Shown here piece after piece: positions 8,742 through 17,393 of a stretch of DNA of 34,829 nucleotides; position 1 is the first letter of the stretch, and each line of letters starts with the position of its first letter. Origin of the DNA: Comamonadaceae bacterium (GTDB lineage: Bacteria > Pseudomonadota > Gammaproteobacteria > Burkholderiales > Burkholderiaceae_C). The stretch is from NCBI GenBank assembly GCA_003599455.1, contig QZKF01000035.1, forward strand, positions 1-34,829, in the 5' to 3' direction. The position numbers and the translations under genes were made by a program. The notes beneath the pieces are model-generated. The model ran no database searches, was not told the origin of the DNA, and worked only from the letters and a program-made list of their open reading frames with translations.

Positions 8742-9023
8742 TCAGGACTTCTTCATGCCCATCTTGGCCTCGTCCATGCTCATGCCATTCATTTGTTTGC
8801 AGGTGCCGGCGGGCACGTACTTCCACTCGCCCTTGTCGTTGTCGACCTTGGCCTGGCCGGCGCAGGAGTGGCTGCCGCTCAGGTTGGCGCAGTCGTTCTG
8901 ACCGGCCTTGGCGATGCCGAAGCACTTTTCCTTGGCGGCGTTCTGGGCCAGGGCGGGGGACGACAACAGGGCCAGCGACATCAGCGAGGTGGCGGCGGCG
9001 GCGATGAGGGTGCGTTGGTTCAT
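8742..9023 (-). CDS. bufA: Bufferin precursor peptide, DUF2282 family (BufA1/HvfA-like)
   Basis: A 93-residue periplasmic peptide precursor and presumed substrate of the DUF692 oxidase. Residues 1-26 form a Sec signal peptide ending ALA. The mature part has the family pattern [16 protein letters not shown], then HSCAGQ and GTCKQM; the four Cys are at 34, 45, 54 and 75. The last 16 residues are unusual in holding five Met (78, 81, 83, 88, 90) plus Lys. In studied bufferins the Cys are modified and the peptide sequesters copper in the periplasm, and the same role is inferred here. A strong Shine-Dalgarno AGGAG lies 8 bases before the ATG. A candidate ECF promoter lies about 96 bases upstream. 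Confidence 0.92.
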   Translation of the reverse strand: MNQRTLIAAAATSLMSLALLSSPALAQNAAKEKCFGIAKAGQNDCANLSGSHSCAGQAKVDNDKGEWKYVPAGTCKQMNGMSMDEAKMGMKKS

Positions 9024-9119
9024 GGAAAAACTCCTGGTGGATGAAGGGAGGGACGACAGGGGGAAAGATCAACCAGTGGCACCGTCCGGGGATCGGGCCG
9101 TGTGCCGGCTGGTTGAGCG

Positions 9120-9147
9120 TTGGTCAGGCGGTGCGCGGGTTTCTTAC
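9120..9147 (-). promoter_or_regulatory. Candidate ECF-sigma promoter of the buf operon (GTAA-N18-GACCAA)
   Basis: On the minus strand GTAA (9147-9144) is followed after exactly 18 bases by GACCAA (9125-9120). The same two blocks at the same spacing occur upstream of tlpA. A GTAA-type -35 is reminiscent of promoters used by the ECF factors that control DUF2282 operons in other bacteria. The start codon of bufA is 96 bases downstream, which would give a rather long leader. The rest of 9024-9171 shows no terminator or second promoter I can support. Confidence 0.5.
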
Positions 9148-9171
9148 GCGTCGACCGAAAATTTTTCCAGC

Positions 9172-9720
9172 TCAGAGCAGATCGGCGATGCGGTCCCAGG
9201 CCTCGGGAGGCACCCGGCCGTGGTAGCTCTCGACCACGCGGCCGGTCTTGTCGAGCAGGAACACCGCGGGCAGCTGTCCGGTCGGGCCGAAGCCGTTGCG
9301 GTGCTGGCTGTCGCCGGCCCAGAGCGTGGTGAAGCGCTGAGAGGCCGGCACGGTGAGCTCGACCAGCCGCTGGTGTGCCTCGATGGCGCTGCGCTGTCGG
9401 TCGGTGCTCACGCTGACCAGGGTGAACGGCTGGCCCTGCCAGCCTTTCACGTTGGCGCGCAACTCCGGCATCTTGTCGCGGCACACCGCGCAGTCGGTGG
9501 ACCAGAACAGCACCATCACCACCTGGCCGCGCAGGGCGGCGAGGTCAAACGCCTGCCCCTGCAGCGTGGGGCCTTGCAGCAGGGGCGACGCTGCCGCTGG
9601 GGCGGTGGTGGGCGGTGTGGCCGGCTGGGCCTGCGCGAGCGCCTGGCCCAGGGACAGGCCCAGGCACAGTGCCAGGCCGGCGGCGTGGCGGGGATTGAAA
9701 TGCGGGGGACACAGGGACAT
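9172..9720 (-). CDS. TlpA-like periplasmic thioredoxin-fold protein with CAVC active site
   Basis: A 182-residue secreted or membrane-tethered redox protein. A hydrophobic N-terminal signal (AAGLALCLGLSLGQALA, residues 13-29) is followed by an Ala/Pro/Thr-rich linker and a redoxin/TlpA domain from about residue 46. The active site is WSTDC-AV-C, Cys77 and Cys80, preceded by VVMVLFW; the cis-Pro is likely in GQLPAVFLLD. A perfect GGAGG stands before the ATG. It may reduce disulfides of periplasmic proteins, such as the Cys-rich bufferin before or after modification. It is divergent from the ECF sigma gene with 59 bases between them, and lies 148 bases upstream of bufA on the same strand. Confidence 0.88.
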   Translation of the reverse strand: MSLCPPHFNPRHAAGLALCLGLSLGQALAQAQPATPPTTAPAAASPLLQGPTLQGQAFDLAALRGQVVMVLFWSTDCAVCRDKMPELRANVKGWQGQPFTLVSVSTDRQRSAIEAHQRLVELTVPASQRFTTLWAGDSQHRNGFGPTGQLPAVFLLDKTGRVVESYHGRVPPEAWDRIADLL

Positions 9721-9740
9721 GGGAACCTCCTTCGGTGCCT

Positions 9741-9768
9741 TTGGTCGTCCCCATGCCCGTTTCATTAC
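9741..9768 (-). promoter_or_regulatory. Candidate ECF-sigma promoter of the tlpA-like gene (GTAA-N18-GACCAA)
   Basis: On the minus strand GTAA (9768-9765) is followed after 18 bases by GACCAA (9746-9741), ending 20 bases before the ATG. The blocks and spacing are identical to those upstream of bufA, and similarity extends to GTAATGAAAC here versus GTAAGAAAC there. A start a few bases after GACCAA would leave room for the GGAGG ribosome site. No copy of the motif faces the sigma gene itself. Confidence 0.5.
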
Positions 9769-9779
9769 ACTCAGCCACC

Positions 9780-10364
9780 ATGTCCGAGCCCGCCGCCACC
9801 TCATTCGAGCAACAAGTGGCCGATCTGCGTGTGTATTTGCTCAAATTTGCGCGTTTGCAGCTGCGCAACGAGGCCTGGGCCGAGGACGCGGTGTCGGACA
9901 CCGTGCTGGCCGCGCTCAGCAAACCCCAGGCCTTCGAGCAGCGCTCGCAGCTCAAGACCTGGCTGGTGGGCATCCTCAAGCACAAGATCATCGACGCGCT
10001 GCGCCACCACAGCCGCGAGGTGTGTTCGTCGACCGGTTCGGACGACGAGGGCGCCGACCCGCTCGACGACATGGCCTTCAAGGTCGATGGACATTACGCC
10101 GAAAAACCGGCCGAATGGGGCAACCCGGAACAGGACATGAGCCACCGGCAGTTCTTTGCCGTGCTAGAGGCCTGCACCGACAAGCTGCCCGCGGTGCAGG
10201 GTCGCCTGTTCCTGATGCGCGAGTGGCTGGAGCTGTCCAGCGAGGAGATCTGTAAGGAACTGTCGCTCACGCCGACGAACCTCTACGTCCAGCTGCACCG
10301 GGCCCGCCTGCGCTTGCGGGAATGCCTGGAGCTCAACTGGTTTGCCCGCCCGAAAACACCATGA
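9780..10364 (+). CDS. ECF-type RNA polymerase sigma factor, probable controller of the buf locus
   Basis: A 194-residue sigma-70 family protein with only regions 2 and 4. Region 2 runs from about residue 15 to 75 (VYLLKFARLQLRNEAWAEDAV, then LKTWLVGILKHKIIDALRHH), and region 4 from about 145 (LPAVQGRLFLMREWLELSSEEICKELSLTPTNLYVQLHRARLRL). The next gene, overlapping by ATGA, encodes a zinc anti-sigma factor. In Neisseria the rpoE/mseR pair stands beside DUF2282-DUF692-DUF2063-DoxX genes, and Caulobacter SigF controls DUF2282 operons, so the same regulon is inferred here. The ATG at 9780 has no clear Shine-Dalgarno sequence; an in-frame ATG at 9753 is an alternative start. Confidence 0.88.
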   Translation: MSEPAATSFEQQVADLRVYLLKFARLQLRNEAWAEDAVSDTVLAALSKPQAFEQRSQLKTWLVGILKHKIIDALRHHSREVCSSTGSDDEGADPLDDMAFKVDGHYAEKPAEWGNPEQDMSHRQFFAVLEACTDKLPAVQGRLFLMREWLELSSEEICKELSLTPTNLYVQLHRARLRLRECLELNWFARPKTP

Positions 10365-10564
10365 AACCCGTCTACCCCTTTCGCCGCACCTGCAAGGAAG
10401 TCAGTGCCCTGCTGATCGCCCGGGAAGACCGCGCGCTGCCGCTGGCGGAGCGCCTGGCGCTGCGCCTGCACCTGGCGATGTGCGAGGCCTGCCCGCGTTT
10501 CGAGCGGCAACTGCTGACCATGCGCAGCGCCATGGGGCAGTGGCGCAACTACACCGAAGACTAG
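10361..10564 (+). CDS. Zinc-binding anti-sigma factor (MseR/ZAS-like)
   Basis: A 67-residue soluble protein that probably holds the preceding ECF sigma factor inactive until stress. It shows the anti-sigma zinc signature H37-x3-C41-x2-C44 (HLAMCEAC) with an additional Cys11 in RRTCKEVSALL, the four ligands expected of a ZAS domain. The lack of any transmembrane segment suggests that the signal is sensed in the cytoplasm, for example by oxidation or metal replacement at the zinc site. Its ATG overlaps the sigma stop codon by four bases. It ends 9 bases from the convergent ftsY stop. Confidence 0.85.
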   Translation: MKPVYPFRRTCKEVSALLIAREDRALPLAERLALRLHLAMCEACPRFERQLLTMRSAMGQWRNYTED

Positions 10565-10573
10565 GCAGCGCCT

Positions 10574-11578
<1,005 letters not shown>

Positions 11579-11607
11579 TTTTCAATCTCTAGAATCCATT
11601 GCATTCT

Positions 11608-13089
11608 ATGAAACGCCCTTTGCCATTGACCGACATGCGCCGCACGGCGCTCCTGATGGCCCTGGCGATGCTGGGCGGCGCTGCCTTGGCCCAGTCGCCC
11701 GCCAGCCCTTCCACGCCACCCGCCAACGCCTCCGCGAGCGCGACCCCGCTGGCCCGCAGCTTCACCCTGTCCAACGGCATGACGCTGATCGTGCAGCCCG
11801 ACCGGCGCGCGCCCACCGTGGCGCACATGGTCTGGGTGCGCGTGGGCTCGATGGACGAGGTCGACGGCACCAGCGGCGTGGCGCACGCCCTTGAGCACAT
11901 GATGTTCAAGGGCACGCCCGACCTCAAGCCCGGCGAGTTCTCGCGCCGCATTGCCGCGCTGGGTGGGCGCGACAACGCCTTCACCAGCCGCGACGCCACG
12001 GCCTACCACCAGCAGGTGCCGGCCAGCAAGCTTGAAGCGGTGATGCGGCTCGAGGCCGACCGCTTCGCGCGCAACCAGTGGGCCGACGAGGAATTCCGGC
12101 GCGAGATCGAGGTGATCAAGGAAGAGCGGCGCCAGCGCACCGAAGAATCGCCGCGCGCGCGCATGTTCGAGGCGCTCAATGCCATGGTCTACCAGGCCAG
12201 CCCCTACCGCCGGCCCATCATCGGCTGGATGAGCGACATCGAAGCCATGACGCCCGACGACGCGCGCGCCTTCTTCCGGCAGTGGTACAGCCCGGGCAAT
12301 GCCGCGGTGGTGATCGCGGGCGACGTGGACGTGGAGCAGACCCGCGCGCTGGCCGAAAAGCACTTTGGTGCGATCCCCGCGCGTGCCGTGCCGGCGCGCA
12401 AGCCGCGCGAGGAGCCGGCGCAGGCCGGCCCGCGCCGGCTCGAGTACCGCGCGGTGGCCGACCAGGCGCTGGTGGCGCTGGCCTACAAGGCGCCGCGCTG
12501 GCGCGGTGCCGAGGTGGACAACGACACCGACCGCGACGCGCTCGCGCTGGCGGTGCTGTCGGCCGTGCTCGACGGCTACGGCGGCGCGCGCCTGGACCGC
12601 GCGCTGGTGCAGGGCACGGGCGCGGGCGGCAAGCGCATCGCCGACAGCGCCGGCGCGTCGTACGGCCTCATGGGGCGTGGGCCGCAGATGTTCATGCTGA
12701 CCGCGGTGCCCGCGCGCGGCGTGACGCCCGAGATGGCCTCGGCCGCGCTCAAGACCGAGGTGGAGCGCATTGCGCGCGAGGGCATCAGCGAGACCGAGCT
12801 GCAGCGCGTGAAGACGCAGTGGACCGCGGGCGAGATCTACAAGCTCGACTCCGTGTTCAACCAGGCGCGCGAGCTTGGCAGCTACTGGATCAACGGCATG
12901 GACCTGAACGCTGGTGACCGCCTCATGGCCCGGCTGCGCGCGGTCAGCGCGGCGCAGGTGCAATCCGTTGCGCAGCGCTACTTCGTCGAGGACCAGCTCA
13001 CCTCCGGCGTGCTGGTGCCCGACGCCTCGCGCCGTGACGCGGCACCGGCCGCGCCCGTGGGTCCGCGCCCCGCGCTGACGCGCCACTGA
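11608..13089 (+). CDS. M16 family zinc metallopeptidase, catalytic partner
   Basis: A 493-residue secreted peptidase of the pitrilysin family. The N-terminus carries a signal peptide (MRRTALLMALAMLGGAALAQS near residues 10-29). The inverted zinc motif H93-A-L-E96-H97 is intact in GVAHALEHMMFKG, with the downstream EIEVIKEERRQR supplying the third ligand region. A second, inactive-type domain follows (VREG/ERIAREGISETEL region). The start is taken as the ATG at 11608; an in-frame TTG lies three codons earlier and another ATG at 11635 would begin at the signal peptide. It is followed after 19 bases by a non-catalytic M16 partner, and together they probably form a heterodimeric periplasmic protease. 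Confidence 0.92.
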   Translation: MKRPLPLTDMRRTALLMALAMLGGAALAQSPASPSTPPANASASATPLARSFTLSNGMTLIVQPDRRAPTVAHMVWVRVGSMDEVDGTSGVAHALEHMMFKGTPDLKPGEFSRRIAALGGRDNAFTSRDATAYHQQVPASKLEAVMRLEADRFARNQWADEEFRREIEVIKEERRQRTEESPRARMFEALNAMVYQASPYRRPIIGWMSDIEAMTPDDARAFFRQWYSPGNAAVVIAGDVDVEQTRALAEKHFGAIPARAVPARKPREEPAQAGPRRLEYRAVADQALVALAYKAPRWRGAEVDNDTDRDALALAVLSAVLDGYGGARLDRALVQGTGAGGKRIADSAGASYGLMGRGPQMFMLTAVPARGVTPEMASAALKTEVERIAREGISETELQRVKTQWTAGEIYKLDSVFNQARELGSYWINGMDLNAGDRLMARLRAVSAAQVQSVAQRYFVEDQLTSGVLVPDASRRDAAPAAPVGPRPALTRH

Positions 13090-13108
13090 AGCCAACACCG
13101 AACACCCG

Positions 13109-14458
13109 ATGACCCTGCCTGCGATGTGCCCAAACCTGTTCCTGCGCGTTCTTCTGACCCTGCCGGTCTGGGCCGTCCTGGCGCCCGCCCAGGCGGCCAT
13201 TCCCATCGAGCACTGGACCCACGCCAGCGGTGCGCGGGTCTACCTCGTGGCCAGCCCGTCGATCCCCATGCTCGACGTGCAGATCGATTTCGACGGCGGC
13301 AGCCGCCGCGAGCCCGCCGCGCAGGCGGGGCTGGCCAGCGTCACGGCCGGCCTGCTGTCGGGCGGGGTCGCGGCGCAGCCGGGCTTGCCCGCGCTCGATG
13401 AAAACCAGCTCAGCGAGGCCTGGGTGGATCTGGGCGCGCAGTTCGGCGCCCAGGCCAGCGCCGACCGTTTCAGCGTCTCGCTGCGCAGCCTCACCGAGCC
13501 CGACCTGCTCGACCGTGCCGTGGCGCTGGCCGCGCGCCAGCTCGCGGCGCCGGCCTGGCCCGAGCGCGTGTGGCAGCGCGACCGCGAACGCCTGCTCGCC
13601 TCGCTCAAGGAAGCCGAGAACCGCCCGGGTACCCTGGCCAGCCGCAGCTTCGCGCGCGCCGTGTACGGCTCGCATCCCTACGGTTTCCAGGCCAACGCCG
13701 CGAGCTTCAACGCCATCGGCGTGGCCGACATGCGCGCTTTCTTCCGCCGCCATGTGGCGGCCTGCCGCGCCCAGGTGACGCTGGTCGGCGCGATCGACCG
13801 CGCCCGCGCCGGGCGCATCGTGGACCAGTTGATGGCCGCGGTGCAGTCCAACGACTGCACCGCCTTGCCCGAGGTGCCCGCGGTGCAGCCGCTGGTGCGT
13901 GCGGTGGACGAGCGCCTGCCGTTTGCGGCCGCGCAGGCGCAGGTGCTGATGGGCCAGCCCGGCATCGCGCGCGACGACCCCGATTTCTTTCCGCTGTTCG
14001 TGGGCAACTACATCCTGGGCGGCGGTGGTTTTGTCTCGCGCCTGACGACCGAGGTGCGCGAGAAGCGCGGCCTGAGCTACAGCGTGTACAGCTATTTCTC
14101 GCCCGGCCGCCACGCAGGCGCGTTCCAGATCGGCCTGACGACGCGGCCCGACCAGGCGGCGCAGGCCGTGGGCGTGGCGCGCGAGGTGGTGCGCCGCTTC
14201 GTCGACGAAGGCCCGACCGAGGCCGAGCTGCAGGCGGCCAGGGAGTTTCTGGTCAACGGCTTCGCGCTGCGCATCGACAGCAACCGCAAGCTGCTCGACA
14301 ACGTGGCCAGCATCGCCTGGAACGGGCTGCCGCTGGACTACCTCGACACCTGGACACAGCAGGTCGAGCGCGTGAGCGTGAGCGACATCCGCCGCGCCTT
14401 CGCGCGTGCGGTGCAGCCGGATCGCCTGGTCACCGTGGTGGTGGGCGCCCAGCCCTAG
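13109..14458 (+). CDS. M16 family peptidase-like protein, non-catalytic partner
   Basis: A 449-residue secreted M16 relative. A signal peptide (LFLRVLLTLPVWAVLAPAQA) ends near residue 29. The place where the zinc motif HxxEH should be reads REPAAQAGLASVTAGLLSGG, so the metal site is absent. The C-terminal half keeps the conserved Arg/Tyr substrate-binding motif VREKRGLSYSVYSYF near residue 315. In two-gene M16B pairs one subunit carries zinc and the other this Arg/Tyr pair, so the two neighbouring genes probably make one enzyme. The gap to the partner gene is 19 bases. Confidence 0.9.
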   Translation: MTLPAMCPNLFLRVLLTLPVWAVLAPAQAAIPIEHWTHASGARVYLVASPSIPMLDVQIDFDGGSRREPAAQAGLASVTAGLLSGGVAAQPGLPALDENQLSEAWVDLGAQFGAQASADRFSVSLRSLTEPDLLDRAVALAARQLAAPAWPERVWQRDRERLLASLKEAENRPGTLASRSFARAVYGSHPYGFQANAASFNAIGVADMRAFFRRHVAACRAQVTLVGAIDRARAGRIVDQLMAAVQSNDCTALPEVPAVQPLVRAVDERLPFAAAQAQVLMGQPGIARDDPDFFPLFVGNYILGGGGFVSRLTTEVREKRGLSYSVYSYFSPGRHAGAFQIGLTTRPDQAAQAVGVAREVVRRFVDEGPTEAELQAAREFLVNGFALRIDSNRKLLDNVASIAWNGLPLDYLDTWTQQVERVSVSDIRRAFARAVQPDRLVTVVVGAQP

Positions 14459-14490
14459 GCTTGTCGCATGCGTCGCGTAAGCTCGCTGCC

Positions 14491-15105
14491 ATGAAGAAGC
14501 CTGTCTCCCAAGCCACACGCGCCGCCGCGAACGCTCCCCACGAAGTCCGCATCATCGGCGGCCAGTGGAAGCGCACCCGGCTGCCCGTGGCCGACCGCCC
14601 GGGCTTGCGCCCCACGCCGTCGCGCGTGCGCGAAACCCTCTTCAACTGGCTGGGGCAGGACCTGAGCGGCTGGCGCTGCCTGGACGCTTTCGCCGGCACC
14701 GGTGCGCTGGGGCTGGAGGCGGCGTCGCGCGGCGCGGTCGAGGTGGTGCTGGTCGAGCAGGACAGCGCGCTGCTGGCCAACCTGGGCCGCATCACCACCC
14801 AGCTCAAGGCCTCGGGCGTGCGCGTGGAGCGCGGTGACGGCGTGGCCGCGCTGCGCCAGCGCGCCGGCCAGGGGCTGGACGTGGTGTTCCTCGACCCACC
14901 GTTCGCCGAGGGTGAGAACGATGCGCTGCTGCTGGCCGCGCTGGCCGCCGCCCGCCAGGCGGTGCGTGCGGATGGCCTCATCTACCTCGAAGCGCCGCGG
15001 GTCTGGGCGGACGACGAACTGGCCCGGCTCGGCCTGCAGTTGCACCGCCAGGGCAAGGCCGGCGCGGTGGCCTTTCACCTGTTGCGGCCATTGCCGGCGC
15101 AGTGA
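14491..15105 (+). CDS. rsmD: 16S rRNA (guanine(966)-N(2))-methyltransferase RsmD
   Basis: A 204-residue SAM-dependent enzyme that methylates G966 of 16S rRNA. The N-terminal RNA-facing stretch VRIIGGQWKRTRLPV and RPTPSRVRETLFNWL (residues 17-55) is characteristic. The SAM motif LDAFAGTGALGLEAASRGA is at about 64-82 and the catalytic DPPF (FLDPPFAEG, an NPPY-type motif) near 132. The length is normal for the family. The ATG at 14491 is 32 bases after the M16 gene; the next gene, coaD, is its usual neighbour in proteobacteria. Confidence 0.96.
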   Translation: MKKPVSQATRAAANAPHEVRIIGGQWKRTRLPVADRPGLRPTPSRVRETLFNWLGQDLSGWRCLDAFAGTGALGLEAASRGAVEVVLVEQDSALLANLGRITTQLKASGVRVERGDGVAALRQRAGQGLDVVFLDPPFAEGENDALLLAALAAARQAVRADGLIYLEAPRVWADDELARLGLQLHRQGKAGAVAFHLLRPLPAQ

Positions 15106-15141
15106 GCTGCCGCGCGAAGGCCCTCGCGCATAATCTTCGGC

Positions 15142-15660
15142 ATGAGTTCAGCCCTTGCATCATCCGCCGACCAGGCCCGCGTGGCGGTCTACAGCGGCAC
15201 CTTCGATCCGCTCACCCTGGGCCACGAAGACGTGGCGCGCCGCGCCGCGCTGCTGTTCGACGAGGTGGTCATCGCGGTGGCGATCGCGCACCACAAGAAG
15301 ACGCGCTTCGCGCTGCAGGACCGACTGGACATGGCGGCCGAGGCCGCAGCGCGCATGCCCGGGCGGGTGCGCGTGCTGCCGTTCGACGGCCTCATCATGG
15401 ATTTCTGCCGCCAGCAGGGCGCCTGCGCCGTGGTGCGCGGCATCCGCAACCTCACCGACTTCGACTACGAAGCCCAGATGGCGGCGATGAACCGCAAGCT
15501 CAACCCGGCGGTGGAGACCGTGTTCCTGCTGCCGCAGGCCGAGTTGCAGTGCATCTCCAGCACGCTGGTGCGCGAGATTGCGCAACTGGGCGGCGACGTG
15601 TCGCAGATGGTGAGTGCCGCTGTGGCCGCGCGTCTCGAGCCCAGGCCGCTGCAGGCTTAG
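15142..15660 (+). CDS. coaD: Phosphopantetheine adenylyltransferase
   Basis: A 172-residue enzyme of coenzyme A synthesis that joins ATP and 4'-phosphopantetheine to make dephospho-CoA. The nucleotidyltransferase motif YSGTFDPLTLGHEDV (residues 15-29) includes the T/HxGH signature as TLGH. VVRGIRNLTDFDYEAQMAAMN and the ISSTLVRE motif near residue 137 are the other family hallmarks. The N-terminus is about ten residues longer than in E. coli. It follows rsmD by 36 bases and precedes a ferredoxin gene by 11, so the three are probably co-transcribed. Confidence 0.97.
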   Translation: MSSALASSADQARVAVYSGTFDPLTLGHEDVARRAALLFDEVVIAVAIAHHKKTRFALQDRLDMAAEAAARMPGRVRVLPFDGLIMDFCRQQGACAVVRGIRNLTDFDYEAQMAAMNRKLNPAVETVFLLPQAELQCISSTLVREIAQLGGDVSQMVSAAVAARLEPRPLQA

Positions 15661-15671
15661 GAGCACCCGCC

Positions 15672-15974
15672 ATGGCCCTGCTGATCACCGACGAATGCAT
15701 CAACTGCGATGTGTGCGAACCCGAGTGCCCGAACCAGGCCATCTACATGGGCGAGGAGATCTACGAGATCGACCCGGCGCGCTGCACCGAGTGCGTGGGG
15801 CATTTCGACGAGCCGCAGTGCGTGCAGGTCTGCCCGGTGAGCTGCATTCCGATCAACCCGGATCACATCGAGTCGCGCGAGACGCTGTGGCAGAAGTACC
15901 AGCGCCTGCAGAAGGCCGGTCAGCCCTTGTCGGCAGCCGGTGACATCCCGCCCCCTGCCGCGTCATCGGCCTGA
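15672..15974 (+). CDS. 2[4Fe-4S] ferredoxin, YfhL family
   Basis: A 100-residue electron carrier. The first cluster motif is C-x2-C-x2-C-x3-CP in [17 protein letters not shown] (residues 8-24); the second has the wide spacing C-x2-C-x8-C-x3-CP in [18 protein letters not shown] that is typical of YfhL/Fdx-type ferredoxins with a long loop. A C-terminal helix ([17 protein letters not shown]) follows. The last 55 bases, coding for the poorly conserved tail [16 protein letters not shown], overlap the 3' end of pth on the other strand. The redox partner is not known. Confidence 0.94.
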   Translation: MALLITDECINCDVCEPECPNQAIYMGEEIYEIDPARCTECVGHFDEPQCVQVCPVSCIPINPDHIESRETLWQKYQRLQKAGQPLSAAGDIPPPAASSA

Positions 15975-16585
15975 GCCGGTGGTGCCGCCGGGCGCGGTGG
16001 CTTGGGCCGCGGCGGCTTGCTGGTGTGGATCAGCGCCGTGGCCTTGTCCATCTCGCCCGCGATCAGGTGCGGCAGGGCCTTGAGGCAGCGGTCCAGCGCC
16101 TGGGCGATCGCGATGCGGTCGTCGGGTGAGGGCTTCTTCAGCACCCAGTTCGCCACCTCGTTCTTGTTGCCCGGGTGGCCGATGCCCACGCGCAGGCGCC
16201 AGTAATCGGCGCTGCCGAGCTGGGCATGGATGTCGCGCAGGCCGTTGTGGCCCGCGTGCCCGCCACCCTTCTTGAGTTTGACCTCGCCGGGCGGCAGGTC
16301 GAGCTCGTCGTGCACCACCAGCACCTCTTCGGGCGCGATCTTGAAGAAGCGCGCCACCGAGGCCACCGACTTGCCCGAGAGGTTCATGAAGGTCTGTGGC
16401 TCCACCAGCCAGACGCTCTGGCCCGCCACGCTGGCGCGCGCCACCAGGCCGAAGTGGCCGCGCTCCATCTGCAGGGGCGCCTTGAGCAGGCGCGCGGCCT
16501 CGTCCACCCACCAGAAGCCGGCGTTGTGGCGCGTGTGTTCGTATTCCGGTCCCGGGTTGCCCAGGCCGGCGATGAGCTTGATCAT
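15920..16585 (-). CDS. pth: Peptidyl-tRNA hydrolase
   Basis: A 221-residue enzyme that frees tRNAs from prematurely released peptidyl-tRNA. Catalytic and binding residues are visible: Asn10 in GLGNPGPEY, the catalytic His in [10 protein letters not shown] near residue 20, Asn in TFMNLSGKS near 68, and Asp in [11 protein letters not shown] near 93, followed by [13 protein letters not shown]. The core ends near residue 195; the rest is a Pro/Ala/Lys-rich tail that is encoded partly in the overlap with the ferredoxin gene. It lies downstream of rplY but behind that gene's terminator, so part of its expression probably starts in the 26 bases between or by read-through. Confidence 0.97.
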   Translation of the reverse strand: MIKLIAGLGNPGPEYEHTRHNAGFWWVDEAARLLKAPLQMERGHFGLVARASVAGQSVWLVEPQTFMNLSGKSVASVARFFKIAPEEVLVVHDELDLPPGEVKLKKGGGHAGHNGLRDIHAQLGSADYWRLRVGIGHPGNKNEVANWVLKKPSPDDRIAIAQALDRCLKALPHLIAGEMDKATALIHTSKPPRPKPPRPAAPPAQADDAAGGGMSPAADKG

Positions 16586-16611
16586 GGGTGGGAATTATCG
16601 AGGCGGAAAAC

Positions 16612-16639
16612 AAAAAGGCCCGCCGAAGCGGGCCTTTTT
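16612..16639 (-). terminator. Intrinsic terminator after rplY (works in both directions on paper)
   Basis: A 7-bp GC stem extended by A/T pairs, AAAAAGGCCCGC, pairs with GCGGGCCTTTTT around a four-base loop (TTCG on the minus strand, a very stable loop). Read leftward the stem is followed by TTTTTGTTTT, so it terminates the rplY message 18 bases after its stop. It is a strong textbook Rho-independent terminator. Confidence 0.9.
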
Positions 16640-16656
16640 GACAGCAGGGGATCGAA

Positions 16657-17292
16657 TTACTTCTTGCCCTTGCCCTTGGCAGCGGCCTTCTTGTCGTCGG
16701 CGGCGGCGACCACGGGAGCGGCCACCACTTCTTCGACCGGCTCCACCACGGTGGCGATGGTCAGGTTCTTGCGGCCGTGCATCACGAGCTTGATGCCCTT
16801 GGGCAGCTTGATGTCACCGGTGTGCACGGTGCCGCCCTTGACGACTTCGCCCAGGTCGACGGTGATGTTCTCGGGCAGCTGGGTGGCCAGGCACTCGATC
16901 TCGATCTCGGTCATCACGTGGTTGATCACGCACTTGTCGGTCTTGACCGCAGGCGCGTTTTCTTCGTTGATGAAGTGCAGCGGCACCTTCTTGTGCAGGC
17001 GGGTCTTGTCGTCCACGCGCTGGAAGTCCACGTGCAGCACGAGCGGCTTGTACGGGTGGTACTGCACATCGCGCAGCAGCACTTTCTGGACCTTGCCGGC
17101 CACTTCCATGTCGAGGATCGACGAGTGGAAGGTTTCCTTCTTCAGCGCATGCCACAGCGCGTTGTGATCGAGTTCGATCGTGGCGGCGGGCGTGACGCCA
17201 CCAAAGACGATACCGGGCGTGCGGCCGGTGTTGCGGAGACGGCGGCTCGCACCCGTACCCTGCTTGGCGCGCTCAAAAGCGACAAATTGCAT
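16657..17292 (-). CDS. rplY: 50S ribosomal protein L25/general stress protein Ctc
   Basis: A 211-residue 5S rRNA-binding ribosomal protein of the long (TL5/Ctc) type. The N-terminal L25 domain covers about residues 1-95 ([32 protein letters not shown] is the typical beginning), followed by the TL5 C-terminal beta domain to about 185 and a Lys/Ala-rich tail ending KGKGKK. The start is the ATG with GGAGAA a few bases upstream; the frame extends further back without family similarity. It follows prs by about 100 bases on the same strand, a common arrangement, and is closed by a clear terminator. Confidence 0.96.
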   Translation of the reverse strand: MQFVAFERAKQGTGASRRLRNTGRTPGIVFGGVTPAATIELDHNALWHALKKETFHSSILDMEVAGKVQKVLLRDVQYHPYKPLVLHVDFQRVDDKTRLHKKVPLHFINEENAPAVKTDKCVINHVMTEIEIECLATQLPENITVDLGEVVKGGTVHTGDIKLPKGIKLVMHGRKNLTIATVVEPVEEVVAAPVVAAADDKKAAAKGKGKK

Positions 17293-17393
17293 GACATTCT
17301 CCAATGGAGGGGTTCCGCGACCAGAACGCCTCTGTTTCAAAAGAGCGACCCCCACCATGGAGGCCGCCCGCTTCTTGCTGCCTGCAGGTCCTC

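Noticed and set aside
9722..9749. GGAACC...CGTC as a plus-strand ECF promoter for the sigma gene
   Set aside because: The spacer (18 bases after GGAACC) is longer than usual and GGAACC is just the complement of the thioredoxin gene's GGAGGTTCC ribosome site.
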